Both the position numbers and the translations under genes were made by a program. From positions 62,001 to 126,000 of the forward strand of contig CAIRCN010000038.1 in assembly GCA_903877135.1 (NCBI GenBank): a DNA stretch of 64,000 nucleotides. Reading direction: 5' to 3'. Below are positions 45,585 through 58,144 of the stretch, one piece after another. The stretch comes from an uncultured Opitutia bacterium. GTDB taxonomy: Bacteria; Verrucomicrobiota; Verrucomicrobiia; Opitutales; Opitutaceae. The notes beneath the pieces were generated by a model. It made no database searches. It had not been told where the DNA came from and saw only the letters and a program-made list of their open reading frames with translations. Each line of letters opens with the position of its first letter. The first letter of the stretch is position 1.

Positions 45585-47258
45585 TCAGGCTATCTCCACC
45601 GTTCGCGCAAATTCTCCAATTGGGAAACTCAGTCGCGCGACGTAATCACGCGGCAAAGGCAGACCGTCCTGAGTGTAGGAATTGTGCGGCACGACCGGAT
45701 AATCGAGCACCGCGCCTTCAGGGGCGTGCCAGGTGCGGCCTCGCCAGACGAAATTCCGAACCGGACGCGGCCGGCCTTCCCGGTGGATCAGCATACTCGT
45801 CTCGATCTTCTCGTCGCCCTGGTCGCTGTGCAGCAAGTCATCCGGTTGGAACGCCAGGATCAGCGCCGCCTCGTAGCGGGTGCCCGAAACCGCTTTCGCC
45901 AGCCTCGCGACCACACTGCAAACGTCTCCCTCAAACCCCAGCGTCAGCTCAATCTCGTCGGCGCCGAACCCATAGACCACCGTCGCCGCCTCGCCGGTTC
46001 GCGCGACGACAGCGGCGCGATCGGGCACGTAGGCCCGGCCATGGTCGGTCTGACGGATGGTGGAAAAACGCGGCATGTATTTGCTGCCGCCCGTGCCGGC
46101 CAGATAGCCCGAATCGCGGTGCCACAGCTCGACGAAATTCTGCACATCGAGAATGAAACGGCTCGGATGCTCCGGCACCAGTTGCCAGGCGAGATAGCCC
46201 CGCCACGGCCCATGAACTAGGCGGACAGCGGGCAGTGTGGCGGGGCGTGTGATGGTGATTGCGCGCGGCAGCCGGTCACTGGCAAAGGCAAACTCTGCCA
46301 ATGATCCGAAGAAAGCCAGTCCCTGGGCGCCGTTGTCGTGCACACCTGCTTTGCGGAAATAGGTTCTAGCGGCCACCATCCGAGCGAGCATCAAATCGCG
46401 GCCTTCCGCGCAGCCGAGGAACCCGGGCGGGAAAAAAGTGAAGGGCGCGGGATAATAGCGCATGCGCACGTCGAGCGCCACCGCCGTAGTCCCGTCCGGC
46501 AAGCTTGAGTATTCGTAGAATCCCAGAAACCGACCGATCTGCGCGTGCGCCGCCTCGTCGCCGGACAGTTCCGCGTAGAGCGAAACCGCCTGCGCCGTCA
46601 CCATGGCGTAGTTGATCACGATGCCCTGCCCTTCAGGCCAGTAGCCGTCGGCCGTTTGAAACGGCAGCACGCAGCGTGAGAAAAATTCGCGGGCAAATTC
46701 CCTCCACTCCGGCAATGCGAAAAAACGTCCGGCCCGGTAAAACAGCAGCCCGTGCCACGCGTCGTGGTTGCCCGGAAATTCCGTCGGCGCCGTCCGGTAG
46801 CGCTCCGCAAAACGCTTCTGCAGCACGCCCACCGCGCCCTCAATCGCGGCCCGCAACCGCCGCCGTAGCTCGGCGGAACCCAGCTGGTCCGCCTCCATCA
46901 GCTCCAGCGAGCAAAGCAAATAGTAGTTCTGCCACTCGCCGATGTGCCGGCCCCACTCGCGGCCCCGCGAATAGTGCGGCGTATGAAAATCGTTCGCCGT
47001 CACAGCCAGCGCGTAATCGATGTTGTGCAGGGCCAGTTTGAGAAAACGCTCCCGCTCCGCGGGCTCCGCTCCCGGCACGCGGCCGGTGGCCAGTAGCAGC
47101 AGCGCGTGATGGCTGAACTGGTTGTAATGCGAAGGCCCCTGCGCGCCCGGCCAGTCGCGCAAATCGAGATCCATGCTGCCCGTCGGCCCATAATGCGGCG
47201 CCAGCAACCGGGCCCAGTCCAGCATCAGGGCGCTCGTCGCGGATTTCAGGTCATCCAT
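45585..47258 (-). CDS. unrecognised protein, possibly alpha/alpha-toroid sugar-active enzyme
   Basis: Product of 557 residues that I do not recognise with certainty. The first about 330 residues are rich in Trp, His and Tyr helices (SHYNQFSHHALLLLATG, EWGRHIGEWQNYYLLCSLEL, PGNHDAWHGLLFYRAGRFF, DGYWPEGQGIVINYAMVTAQ), as in alpha/alpha toroids of heparinase/alginate-lyase-like or glycoside hydrolase proteins. From about 340 on it is beta-rich (VRLVHGPWRGYLAWQL, WRGRTWHAPEGAVLDYPVV), as in the beta-sandwich that follows such toroids. No signal peptide is seen, so it would act in the cytoplasm. It is convergent with the Ppx/GppA gene. Confidence 0.6.
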   Translation of the reverse strand: MDDLKSATSALMLDWARLLAPHYGPTGSMDLDLRDWPGAQGPSHYNQFSHHALLLLATGRVPGAEPAERERFLKLALHNIDYALAVTANDFHTPHYSRGREWGRHIGEWQNYYLLCSLELMEADQLGSAELRRRLRAAIEGAVGVLQKRFAERYRTAPTEFPGNHDAWHGLLFYRAGRFFALPEWREFAREFFSRCVLPFQTADGYWPEGQGIVINYAMVTAQAVSLYAELSGDEAAHAQIGRFLGFYEYSSLPDGTTAVALDVRMRYYPAPFTFFPPGFLGCAEGRDLMLARMVAARTYFRKAGVHDNGAQGLAFFGSLAEFAFASDRLPRAITITRPATLPAVRLVHGPWRGYLAWQLVPEHPSRFILDVQNFVELWHRDSGYLAGTGGSKYMPRFSTIRQTDHGRAYVPDRAAVVARTGEAATVVYGFGADEIELTLGFEGDVCSVVARLAKAVSGTRYEAALILAFQPDDLLHSDQGDEKIETSMLIHREGRPRPVRNFVWRGRTWHAPEGAVLDYPVVPHNSYTQDGLPLPRDYVARLSFPIGEFARTVEIA

Positions 47259-47309
47259 GCCGGGAAGATGCCCAGATCCGCTCCCGGCGTCGAGCCTGCT
47301 TCGGACGGC

Positions 47310-48341
47310 TCAGGCGCGTGATTCGTGCTCGTGCGCCGGCGGCGGCAGCGCCTTGCGGCGCGGTTTCGCCGCCGCGGCGGCGCGCCGCGCCTGCTGCAGC
47401 GTGGTCGCGGCGACCTTGCGCAGTTGCGCGATTTGCGCGGCAAAATCCGCCGGTGCCGGCGCCCGCAGATCGATCTTTTTTCCTGTGATCGGGTGCGTGA
47501 ACACCAGATGCTCGGCGTGCAACATCACCCGCGGCGGCTGCACCGCCAGCGCCGGCATCGGCTTCCACCCATATACCTCATCGCCGAGCAAGTTGTGCCC
47601 GAGCGCCTTCAGGTGCACGCGAATCTGATGCGTGCGGCCCGTGTGAATCGCGCAGCGCACCAGCGCCGCCACATTGCCGAATTTCTCGACCACCTCCCAG
47701 TCGGTGTGGGCGTCCTTGCCGCCCTGCTCCACCTCGACGACCGCCATCTTGTGCCGGTGCTGCTTGTTCCGGCCGATGGGCTTTCGCACCGAGCCGCTCA
47801 TCAGCACGGGCGGGCCGGCGACCAGAGCGAAGTATTCCTTCTGCAAGGCCCGCTCGGAAAACTGCTCCGCGAGTCCGCGGTGCGCCTGATCCGTCTTGGC
47901 CACCAGAATGATGCCCGAGGTCTCGCGGTCGAGCCGGTGCACGATGCCCGGCCGTTCCACGCCCCCGACGCCGCTCAGGCCGCCCCGGCAATGCGCCAGC
48001 AACGCATGCACCAGCGTGTCCTCGCCAGTGCCGGCGCCCGGATGCACGATCATCCCGGCGGTCTTGTTGATCGCGAGCAGGTGCTTGTCCTCGAAAATCA
48101 CGTCGAGCGGGATGTCCACCGCCTTCAGCTCCGTCGGCTTCGTGTCGGGAAACGAAAACGTGATAACGTCGCCCGCCGTGATGCTCGAATCCCGCCCGAG
48201 CACGACACCGTCACGACTCACAAGCCCCGCATCAAACGCCCGGTGAAACGCCACGCGGCTGTGCTCGCTGAACGCCGCCGCCAGAATCTTGTCGGCGCGG
48301 GGATGGCGGACGCCGGGAGGAACCGCATAGGTGGTCTGCAT
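47310..48341 (-). CDS. RluD/RluA-family pseudouridine synthase
   Basis: RNA-modifying enzyme of 343 residues. An N-terminal S4-like RNA-binding domain (about 10-75) precedes the synthase domain with the catalytic HRLDRETSGIILVAK near 135-150 (Asp nucleophile) and HTGRTHQIRVHLKALGHNLLGD near 233-254. A basic Ala/Lys/Arg-rich tail of about 50 residues follows. The target uridines in rRNA or tRNA cannot be chosen. The ATG at 48341 is preferred over a start 8 codons earlier. It is the last gene of a leftward group with adenosine deaminase. Confidence 0.94.
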   Translation of the reverse strand: MQTTYAVPPGVRHPRADKILAAAFSEHSRVAFHRAFDAGLVSRDGVVLGRDSSITAGDVITFSFPDTKPTELKAVDIPLDVIFEDKHLLAINKTAGMIVHPGAGTGEDTLVHALLAHCRGGLSGVGGVERPGIVHRLDRETSGIILVAKTDQAHRGLAEQFSERALQKEYFALVAGPPVLMSGSVRKPIGRNKQHRHKMAVVEVEQGGKDAHTDWEVVEKFGNVAALVRCAIHTGRTHQIRVHLKALGHNLLGDEVYGWKPMPALAVQPPRVMLHAEHLVFTHPITGKKIDLRAPAPADFAAQIAQLRKVAATTLQQARRAAAAAKPRRKALPPPAHEHESRA

Positions 48342-48395
48342 GAGTGTAATAAAGCCTGCGCGCACTCCCTTCCGACGGCAAGCGGCCTCGTCATC

Positions 48396-49376
48396 TCACG
48401 CGGCACCGCGCAGTTGCTCGATTTCCGTCAGCATCGCGCGGCGCGTCGCGGCCGACACATCGGCCACCGCCCAGCCGTTGGCCGCGACCTGCGCAAGCTC
48501 GTCGCGGGTGAACGCCAGTTCGTCCGCCAGCGCCTCGTATTCCTCGTTGACCGTGTTGGCGAAGCACAGCGGATCGTCGGTGCTGACTGTACAGCGCACT
48601 CCCGCCTGCATGAGCCGACGGATCGGATGCTCGCGCAACGACTGGACGACCTGCAGCCGGACGTTGCTGATCGGGCAGACGTCAAACGTCACTCCCCGCT
48701 CCACCGCGAGCCGCAGCACCGCCGCATCCTCGATCGCCCGCACGCCGTGCTGCACGCGGTTGACGCCGAGGACCTCGATCGCCTCGCGCACCCGCGCCGC
48801 ACCGTCGAATTCGCCCGCGTGGCACTTGGTGATCTTCCCGGCGGACCGCAGCCGCGCCCAAACCTCCGCCGTGCCGCGCTCCGTTGGCATCGTCTCCAAC
48901 CCGTGCAAGTCCACGCCCGCGAGCCCCTCCCAGGTGTGCAGTTCGTCGATCGTCGGACGCAGGTCGCCCGTGATGTCGCTCCGCAGCATCCCGCTAAAAA
49001 TCCGCACCTCGAGCCCCGCCGGCACCGCCGCACGCAAGGCCGCGATGATCTCCGGGCCGGGCACATTGATGAACTTAGTCACCGGCAGGTGGAAACTCGT
49101 CTCAACGTAGCGCACGTTCTGCGCGACGTGTTTCGCGAACATCACCTTCGCTGCCTCGTAATAACGCTGCGCTGAGTTGAACCACGGCAGTGCGTGGTCA
49201 AGCAGTGTGCTCTCGAAATGCGGAAACGTCGGGTAGCGGAAATCGCCGCGGCGAAACGGTGGATCGGGCAGATACAACTCGGGGCGCCATCCGACCAGAA
49301 GTTCATACGGCAGCGCACCCTCGACGTGCAGGTGCGTTTCCGTCTTCGGCAACGCCTGGATGAAGTCGCGCATCAT
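48396..49376 (-). CDS. add: adenosine deaminase family protein
   Basis: Zinc hydrolase of 326 residues that should convert adenosine (or a related purine) to inosine. [13 protein letters not shown] gives the first His pair, [15 protein letters not shown] the zinc His and catalytic Glu, RVQHGVRAI the next His, and VSTDDPLCF the Asp pair. It could also be an adenine deaminase-like member, which is close in sequence. Its start overlaps the stop of the M29 aminopeptidase gene (ATGA). Confidence 0.9.
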   Translation of the reverse strand: MMRDFIQALPKTETHLHVEGALPYELLVGWRPELYLPDPPFRRGDFRYPTFPHFESTLLDHALPWFNSAQRYYEAAKVMFAKHVAQNVRYVETSFHLPVTKFINVPGPEIIAALRAAVPAGLEVRIFSGMLRSDITGDLRPTIDELHTWEGLAGVDLHGLETMPTERGTAEVWARLRSAGKITKCHAGEFDGAARVREAIEVLGVNRVQHGVRAIEDAAVLRLAVERGVTFDVCPISNVRLQVVQSLREHPIRRLMQAGVRCTVSTDDPLCFANTVNEEYEALADELAFTRDELAQVAANGWAVADVSAATRRAMLTEIEQLRGAA

Positions 49377-50494
49377 GCTTTGCTGAGCAGATAATCCGGG
49401 TTCAGCTTGTGCAGCGCCTTCGGCACGAAGAGGCCGTCCTTGCGGACGAGCTTGCCGTCGAACCAGATTTCGCCGCCGCCATACTCCGGGCGTTGGATGC
49501 AGACCATGTCCCAGTGCACCTGGGACTTATTGCCGTTGCCGTGCCCATCGTAGGCCTGGCCCGGCGTGAAGTGAAACGAACCCGCGATCTTCTCGTCAAA
49601 CAGGATGTCGCGCATCGGCTCGAGGATGTGCGGGTTGAAGCCGATCGCGAACTCGCCGATGTAGCGCGCGCCCTCGTCGCTATCGAGGATCTGGTTCAGG
49701 CGCTTCGTGTTCGACGACGTCGCCTCGACCACCCGGCCCTGCTTGAAAACGAGACGGATGTTGTCGAACGACGAGCCGAGATAGACCGTCGGCGCGTTGT
49801 ATTGGACCACGCCCTCGACCGAATCTTTCACCGGACACGAGAAAACCTCGCCATCAGGGATGTTCCGCAGTCCGCCGCAGGGGCACGCCGGGATGCCCTT
49901 GATCGAGAACTGCAGGTCGGTGCCCGGGCCCTTGACGTGCACGCGGTCGGTCCGGTCCATCAACGTTTTCAACGCGCTCATCCCCGCCGTCAGCCGGCTG
50001 TAGTCGAGCGTGCAGACCTTGAAATAAAACTCCTCGAACGCCTCCGTGCTCATGCCTGCCTGCTGCGCCATCGCCGACGTCGGCCAGCGCAGCACGACCC
50101 ATTTCGTCTTGCCGACGCGATAGTCCTGCACGGGCTTCATCAGTTTGCTGACCAACTGCACCTTCGCCGCCGGCACATCGCTTGCCTCGAAAATATTGTC
50201 CGCACCGCGCAGGGCGATGTAGGCGTCCATCTTCTGCATTCGCGCAAGTTCCACGGCGGCATGCGGCGCAAACTGCGCCTCCTCGGCCTCAAGCGTCAGC
50301 TCGCGGGTCACCCGCGCCCGGTGGATCTGCACCAGAGGATGCGCACCCCGCCGTCGCGCCGAGCGAATGAGTTCAATCACAATCGCATCGGGCACATCGT
50401 AGGCGTCAATCAGAACGCGCTCGCCCTTCTTGAGCGCGGTCGAGAATCCGGTGAGGCCGTCGGCCAGTTGGGTAAACCGTGGGTCGGTAATCAT
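49373..50494 (-). CDS. aminopeptidase (peptidase family M29)
   Basis: Metallo-aminopeptidase of 373 residues. The N-terminal [21 protein letters not shown], the central [37 protein letters not shown] (metal-binding Glu) and the late EFAIGFNPH, the Gly/Asn-rich [20 protein letters not shown] (His/Asp ligands) are the M29 landmarks. Cytoplasmic, broad peptide turnover is likely. ATG 50494 was chosen over an earlier in-frame codon. It lies 60 bp downstream of lpxK. Confidence 0.93.
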   Translation of the reverse strand: MITDPRFTQLADGLTGFSTALKKGERVLIDAYDVPDAIVIELIRSARRRGAHPLVQIHRARVTRELTLEAEEAQFAPHAAVELARMQKMDAYIALRGADNIFEASDVPAAKVQLVSKLMKPVQDYRVGKTKWVVLRWPTSAMAQQAGMSTEAFEEFYFKVCTLDYSRLTAGMSALKTLMDRTDRVHVKGPGTDLQFSIKGIPACPCGGLRNIPDGEVFSCPVKDSVEGVVQYNAPTVYLGSSFDNIRLVFKQGRVVEATSSNTKRLNQILDSDEGARYIGEFAIGFNPHILEPMRDILFDEKIAGSFHFTPGQAYDGHGNGNKSQVHWDMVCIQRPEYGGGEIWFDGKLVRKDGLFVPKALHKLNPDYLLSKA

Positions 50495-50554
50495 GTTGTC
50501 CTCAGCTAACCCCCGCCGGCCCCCGCGCCGCAAGGGCATAGTGTCCGGAAAATG

Positions 50555-51754
50555 CTAACGTTTCGATTCCGGAAAACAGATCCGCCCCACCGCCTCGTCG
50601 AAATCCGCCGCCCCGTGAATGATGTCGATTTCCAGTCGCAGGTGGAACAGCGGCAGCGGCCGCGCAAGGTTTGTCGGAATGCGCACCGCGTCCTTTTCCG
50701 TCGTGATGAGGCAGTCGGCCCGCTCGGCCTGCGCCAGAGCGAACAGCGCCGCGAAGTCCTCGTCGGCATAACGGTAGTGGTCGAGAAAACGCTCGCGGCC
50801 CACGATCAGCGCGCCGAGGTCGCGCAAGAATTTCTCGAAACTTTCCGGCGTCGCGATGCCGCTGAACGCCACCACGCGGCGTCCCTTCAGGAACGCCAGC
50901 GGCTCCCGCGCGCCCGGCGCCTCCGGCGCGACGCCGAAGCGCTGGAGGTATTGCGGCCGGTGCGCGCACTCGATCAGGTCGACCCCGGGGTTGTGCCGCT
51001 GGATGAGCGCCTCAAGCTCGGGGTCGCGCTGGCCGTTAGACTTGGTGAGAAACACGTAGCTGGCGCGGCGCAGATGCTTGATCGGCTCACGCAGGATGCC
51101 GCGGGGGAGCAAGTGGCCGTTGCCGAAAGGATTCGTCTTGTCCACGAGCAGCAGGTTGAGCCGGCCCTTGAGCGGCAGGTATTGGAACCCGTCGTCGAGC
51201 ACGAGCGTGTCGCAGCCGAATTTTTTGATCGCGAAGGCGCCCGCCTTCACGCGGTTCTTGTCCACCAGCACGATCACCCCCGGCAGGTTGCTCGCAAGCA
51301 TGAACGGCTCGTCGCCCGCCTGCTCGGAGTCGAGCAGCACGCGCGTGCCATCGCTCACGATCCGGGGCGGCGGCTCCTCGGTGTGCGTGAGCCAATACCA
51401 GAACTTTTTCCACAACGGCGGAGCCTTGCTCTTGTAGCCGCGACTGAGGATCGCGACCTTCCGCCCCCGGTCGCGCAGCGCCCGCGCAAACTTTTCCACC
51501 ACGGGCGTCTTGCCGGTGCCGCCGACCGTCAGGTTGCCCACCACCACCACTAGGCAGCCGAGCGGCTGGTCGTGAAAAATCCGCATGCGGTAGAGCCACA
51601 GCCGCGCCTGCACGATGCCGCTGAACAGCCACGACAGCGCCTGTAGAAACGCGCCATACACCGCCGCCCCCGTGTCCGCCCGCCGCCCCAGAATCACGTC
51701 GATCGTGTAGAGTTCGAGGGCGTTGACCTTTTTCTTGATCCAAGACGACAGCAT
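50555..51754 (-). CDS. lpxK: tetraacyldisaccharide 4'-kinase
   Basis: Inner-membrane-associated kinase of 399 residues that phosphorylates the lipid A precursor at the 4' position. The N-terminal amphipathic/hydrophobic part is followed by the P-loop [20 protein letters not shown] near 71-90, then [20 protein letters not shown] near 190 (Walker B-like DDGFQ) and the [10 protein letters not shown] segment near 350. It is the only lipid A gene in the window and demonstrates an LPS-type outer membrane. It is somewhat longer than E. coli LpxK. Confidence 0.94.
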   Translation of the reverse strand: MLSSWIKKKVNALELYTIDVILGRRADTGAAVYGAFLQALSWLFSGIVQARLWLYRMRIFHDQPLGCLVVVVGNLTVGGTGKTPVVEKFARALRDRGRKVAILSRGYKSKAPPLWKKFWYWLTHTEEPPPRIVSDGTRVLLDSEQAGDEPFMLASNLPGVIVLVDKNRVKAGAFAIKKFGCDTLVLDDGFQYLPLKGRLNLLLVDKTNPFGNGHLLPRGILREPIKHLRRASYVFLTKSNGQRDPELEALIQRHNPGVDLIECAHRPQYLQRFGVAPEAPGAREPLAFLKGRRVVAFSGIATPESFEKFLRDLGALIVGRERFLDHYRYADEDFAALFALAQAERADCLITTEKDAVRIPTNLARPLPLFHLRLEIDIIHGAADFDEAVGRICFPESKR

Positions 51755-51822
51755 GGCGGTGACACGGATGAAGGTTGACCCGACCGCGGGCGTAAACTGT
51801 TTTCCGATCCCACGCCCTTTGC

Positions 51823-52911
51823 ATGAGCTACAAACTTTTCATCCCCGGCCCCGTAGCTGTCTCCGAGAAAACGCTGCGCGCCATGGCCCAGCCCATGATC
51901 GGCCACCGCAGCTCCGACTTTGTCGCCCTCTACCAGTCCCTCCAACCGGGCCTGCAGGAACTTTTCGCCACGCGTGATCCCGTCTATCTCTCCACCAGCA
52001 GCGCCTGGGGCGTGATGGAGGGCGCGCTCCGCAATGTCGTGCGGAGAAAGGTGCTCGTCTGCATGAACGGCGCCTTTTCAGACAAGTGGCACGACGTCGC
52101 CCTGCGCTGCGGCAAGGCCGCCACCGCGCTCCGCTTCGACTGGGGCCGTCCCGTCGAGCCCGAGGCCGTCCGCCGCAAACTCGCCACCGGCGGCTACGAC
52201 GCGCTCACGCTCATCCACAACGAAACTTCCTGCGGCTGCATGAGCGACCTCGCCGCCATCATGGCCGTCGTCCGCGAGTTTCCCGAGGTGGTCTCCATCG
52301 TCGACACCGTCAGCTCGTTCAGCGCACTGCCGATTCCGAAAGACGAACTAGGCATCGACATCATTTTGACCGGCTCGCAGAAGGCGCTCGCGCTGCCGCC
52401 CGGCCTGTCGATTTTCTCCGTCTCGAAACGCGCGCTCGCCCGCGCCGCCGACACGCCTGACCGCGGCTACTATTTCGACCTGCTCGAATTCCAGAGGAAT
52501 CACGAGAACGGCATGACGCCCAGCACCCCCGTCATCCCGCTCATCTACGCGCTCCAGTCGAAGCTTGACGACATCCGCACCGAAGGCCTTGCGCCGCGTT
52601 ACGAACGTCATGCCCGGCTCAACCGCACAGTGCGTGCCTGGGCCTTAGCCCGTGGTTTTCAGCTCTTCCCCGAGGAACGCCATGGCTCCGTCACGCTCAA
52701 CTGCTTTGCCAACAACCTCGGCTACGACCTCGCAGCGCTGAACAAGACGCTGAAGACAAAGCACGCCCTCGTGATCGACGGCGGCTACGGCAAACTCAAG
52801 GGTAAGACTTTTCGCATCTCGAACATGGGCGACGAAACCGACACCACCATCGCCGACCTGATTGCCTCGCTCGACTCCGCGCTCGCCGAAACGCCGAGGC
52901 TCGCGAGCTGA
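51823..52911 (+). CDS. class V aminotransferase (alanine-glyoxylate/serine-pyruvate type)
   Basis: PLP enzyme of 362 residues. The N-terminal [26 protein letters not shown] and [11 protein letters not shown] blocks, [15 protein letters not shown] with the PLP-binding Asp (about 146-160), and [15 protein letters not shown] with the PLP lysine near 188 define the family. Alanine-glyoxylate, serine-pyruvate or 2-aminoethylphosphonate transaminase activity is possible; SerC activity seems less likely from the N-terminus. It is divergent from lpxK, with 68 bp between them. Confidence 0.9.
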   Translation: MSYKLFIPGPVAVSEKTLRAMAQPMIGHRSSDFVALYQSLQPGLQELFATRDPVYLSTSSAWGVMEGALRNVVRRKVLVCMNGAFSDKWHDVALRCGKAATALRFDWGRPVEPEAVRRKLATGGYDALTLIHNETSCGCMSDLAAIMAVVREFPEVVSIVDTVSSFSALPIPKDELGIDIILTGSQKALALPPGLSIFSVSKRALARAADTPDRGYYFDLLEFQRNHENGMTPSTPVIPLIYALQSKLDDIRTEGLAPRYERHARLNRTVRAWALARGFQLFPEERHGSVTLNCFANNLGYDLAALNKTLKTKHALVIDGGYGKLKGKTFRISNMGDETDTTIADLIASLDSALAETPRLAS

Positions 52912-53037
52912 GCGCACCGCCGAAAACTGGTGTTCGTCTGAGTCGGTTTTTTGACGCGCAATCAGGCGATTTCTGGTGCTCCTCAAAAAACTAAGCCTTG
53001 AAATTGGCGCGGGCGCCGCCTAACGCCTCGCGGCTCA

Positions 53038-55833
<2,796 letters not shown>

Positions 55834-55897
55834 GCGGTGGCGGCTGAGGCGCGCAGAGCTTGAGTAACCTTCCCGGCTAGGCTACGTCATCCCTTCA

Positions 55898-56920
55898 GTG
55901 AAATCTCCAAAAGACTACCTGCTGCTCGCGCTGGTCGTGACGACGCTCGGCTGCGCCGTGCTCGCGTGGCTGCAATACGACGAATTGGTCACGCTGCGCG
56001 CCGCCGCCATGACCGGCAACGAGCGCGCCGAATGGCAAAAACGGCTCTGGGACGCCGATAAGCGCCGCGCGGCGATCGAGGAGCAGCTCGCCAAGCTGGA
56101 GCATGACGGATCGCCGGACCGGAGCTCTGCGACGCCTGCGGCCGAACAATCCGGCCCCCGCAGCAATCGGCGCGGAGACCGGGCGGGCGAGTTCATGGCC
56201 ATGATGGACAAACCCGAGATGCAGAAGCTCGTCGCCCTGCAGCAACGGGGCGCACTGGACGCCCGCTACGCGTCTTTGTTCAAGAGCATGAACCTTACGC
56301 CCGAGCAGTTGTCGCAATTCAAGAACCTGCTGGTGGAGAAACAGACCTCCATGATGGATGTGCTCGCTGCCGCCCGGGCGCAGGGGATCAACCCGCGGAC
56401 CGACCCGACGGCTTTTGGCCAGATGGTGACCGATGCGCAAGGCGAGATCAACAGCTCGATTAAGGCGGCCCTTGGCGACTCCGCCTATGCCCAATACCAA
56501 AATTTCGAGCAGACTCTCCCGCAGCGTAATACGGTCAGCCAGCTCGACCAACGGCTCAGCTACACTCCCACTCCACTCACGCCCACCCAATCGGATCAGA
56601 TGGTGGCATTGTTGGCCGCCAACAGTCCGTCGGCTCCTGCGGGCGGCAATGGAGCCGGCAACTTGCGCGCAGCCATGATGCCCGGTGGCGGACCCGCAGG
56701 GATGGGAGGCGGCGCCAAGATCACCGATACCGTCGTCAGTCAGGCCTCGGGGGTGCTCACCGGGCCTCAACTCGACGCCTTGGTCCAGCTCCAGCAGGAG
56801 CAGGCAGCGCAGGCCCAGCTCGCGAAAGCTATGCGCGCCCAGTTTGGTGGCGGCAACCCGGGACAGGGCGGTGCGGCCACGCCACCACCGCCGGCCAAGA
56901 CCGGTCCCGGCGGCGGGTGA
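55898..56920 (+). CDS. membrane-anchored or exported coiled-coil protein, Gly/Pro-rich tail
   Basis: Not recognised. From GTG 55898, 340 residues: one N-terminal hydrophobic segment (YLLLALVVTTLGCAVLAWL, about 7-25), a charged likely coiled coil (NERAEWQKRLWDADKRRAAI, about 41-70), a helical region with the repeated pattern LTPEQLSQFKNLLVEKQ, and a low-complexity tail rich in Gly, Pro, Ala and Gln. The cysteine at the end of the first segment is not followed by a normal lipoprotein context. It lies between topB and the aldolase gene on the same strand. Confidence 0.7.
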   Translation: MKSPKDYLLLALVVTTLGCAVLAWLQYDELVTLRAAAMTGNERAEWQKRLWDADKRRAAIEEQLAKLEHDGSPDRSSATPAAEQSGPRSNRRGDRAGEFMAMMDKPEMQKLVALQQRGALDARYASLFKSMNLTPEQLSQFKNLLVEKQTSMMDVLAAARAQGINPRTDPTAFGQMVTDAQGEINSSIKAALGDSAYAQYQNFEQTLPQRNTVSQLDQRLSYTPTPLTPTQSDQMVALLAANSPSAPAGGNGAGNLRAAMMPGGGPAGMGGGAKITDTVVSQASGVLTGPQLDALVQLQQEQAAQAQLAKAMRAQFGGGNPGQGGAATPPPPAKTGPGGG

Positions 56921-57062
56921 GCCAGCCCAGCGGCTTGCTGACCGATCGTTTGGCGGCATGTGGGCGTTTCTTGGCTAAGACACACCACCAATGAAATAAC
57001 ACTTGTGGCACTTTCCCGCCGGAAGCTACGCTCATCACGGTAGTCTCAACTCCTTCACGCCT

Positions 57063-58013
57063 ATGATCGTCACCACTGCGCAACTCTTCAAGCACGCCTA
57101 CGGGAAATACGCCGTCGGCGCCTACAACATCAACAACGCCGAGCAGGCGATGGGCCTTTTCAAGGGCGCCATAGCGTCGCAGGCGCCATTCATCATTCAG
57201 ATTTCCAAGGGTGCCCGCAAATACACCGACAAGAAGATGCTCGAGGCCATCATCCGCGCCGCCGCCGAGATTTTCCCGGACTGCATTTTTGCCGTCCACC
57301 TCGACCACGGTGACGAGGAGACCTGCTACGACTGCATCGACTCCGGTTTCTACAGCTCGGTGATGATCGATGCGTCACACGACCCGTTCGAAAAGAACGT
57401 CGCTATCACCAAGCGCGTCACCGACCGCGCCCACGCCAAGGGCATCTCCGTCGAGGCCGAGCTCGGCATGCTTGGCGGCGTCGAGGAAGACATCAAGGTC
57501 GAGGCCGGCAACGCCTGCCTCACCGACCCGGCCGAGGCCGAGAAATTTGTGAAACTCAGTGCCTGCGACTCCCTCGCGTGCGCCATCGGCACGTCGCACG
57601 GCGCCTTCAAGTTCAAGGGCAAACAGTCGCTCCATTTCGACGTCCTCCAGAAGATCAAGGCCCGGCTCCCCGGCTTCCCGCTGGTCATGCACGGCAGTTC
57701 CAGCGTCCCGCAGGATGAGGTCGCCCGCATCAACGCCGCCGGCGGCAAGATCGCCGGCTCAATGGGCGTCGACGTAAACGAATACCTGCCCGCCGCCAAG
57801 CTCGGCGTCACCAAGATCAATATCGACACCGACGGCCGCCTCGTCTGGACGCGCGTGCACCGCGAGTTCTTCCGCGACAAGCCGGGTGAGTTCGACTTCC
57901 GCCCGCCGGGTAAGATCTTCATCGAAGAATATGCGAAGTTCATCGCGAGCCGCAACGTGCTCCTCGGCAGCGCCAACCAGCTCGCCGACCTCCGCACTAG
58001 CCTTGGCAAGTGA
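57063..58013 (+). CDS. fba: class II fructose-bisphosphate aldolase
   Basis: Zinc-dependent aldolase of 316 residues in glycolysis and gluconeogenesis. AVHLDHGDEETCYDCIDSGF (about 77-96) holds the catalytic Asp and first zinc His; SVEAELGMLGGVEED is the conserved Glu region, AIGTSHGAFKFKG the second His and MHGSSSVPQDEV the third. A tagatose- or sedoheptulose-type relative is possible. In the 60 bp before ATG 57063 a TTGTGG and a TACGCT 18 bp apart could be a weak promoter. Confidence 0.94.
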   Translation: MIVTTAQLFKHAYGKYAVGAYNINNAEQAMGLFKGAIASQAPFIIQISKGARKYTDKKMLEAIIRAAAEIFPDCIFAVHLDHGDEETCYDCIDSGFYSSVMIDASHDPFEKNVAITKRVTDRAHAKGISVEAELGMLGGVEEDIKVEAGNACLTDPAEAEKFVKLSACDSLACAIGTSHGAFKFKGKQSLHFDVLQKIKARLPGFPLVMHGSSSVPQDEVARINAAGGKIAGSMGVDVNEYLPAAKLGVTKINIDTDGRLVWTRVHREFFRDKPGEFDFRPPGKIFIEEYAKFIASRNVLLGSANQLADLRTSLGK

Positions 58014-58144
58014 TGCTGCGTTTCGCACGGCATAGTTGAGCGGCCGTAAGGCGGATCCTGCCACGGCAGCCGCCTGATTCTTGGCGCGCTTCGTCGCTTG
58101 ATACGGCGATGAAATTCGGTGCACTCTTCGGTGCTCAAATCACC

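Noticed and set aside
52912-53037. Weak hairpin with TTTTTT after the class V aminotransferase gene
   Set aside because: Only about four stem pairs could be made before the T run; not convincing as a terminator.
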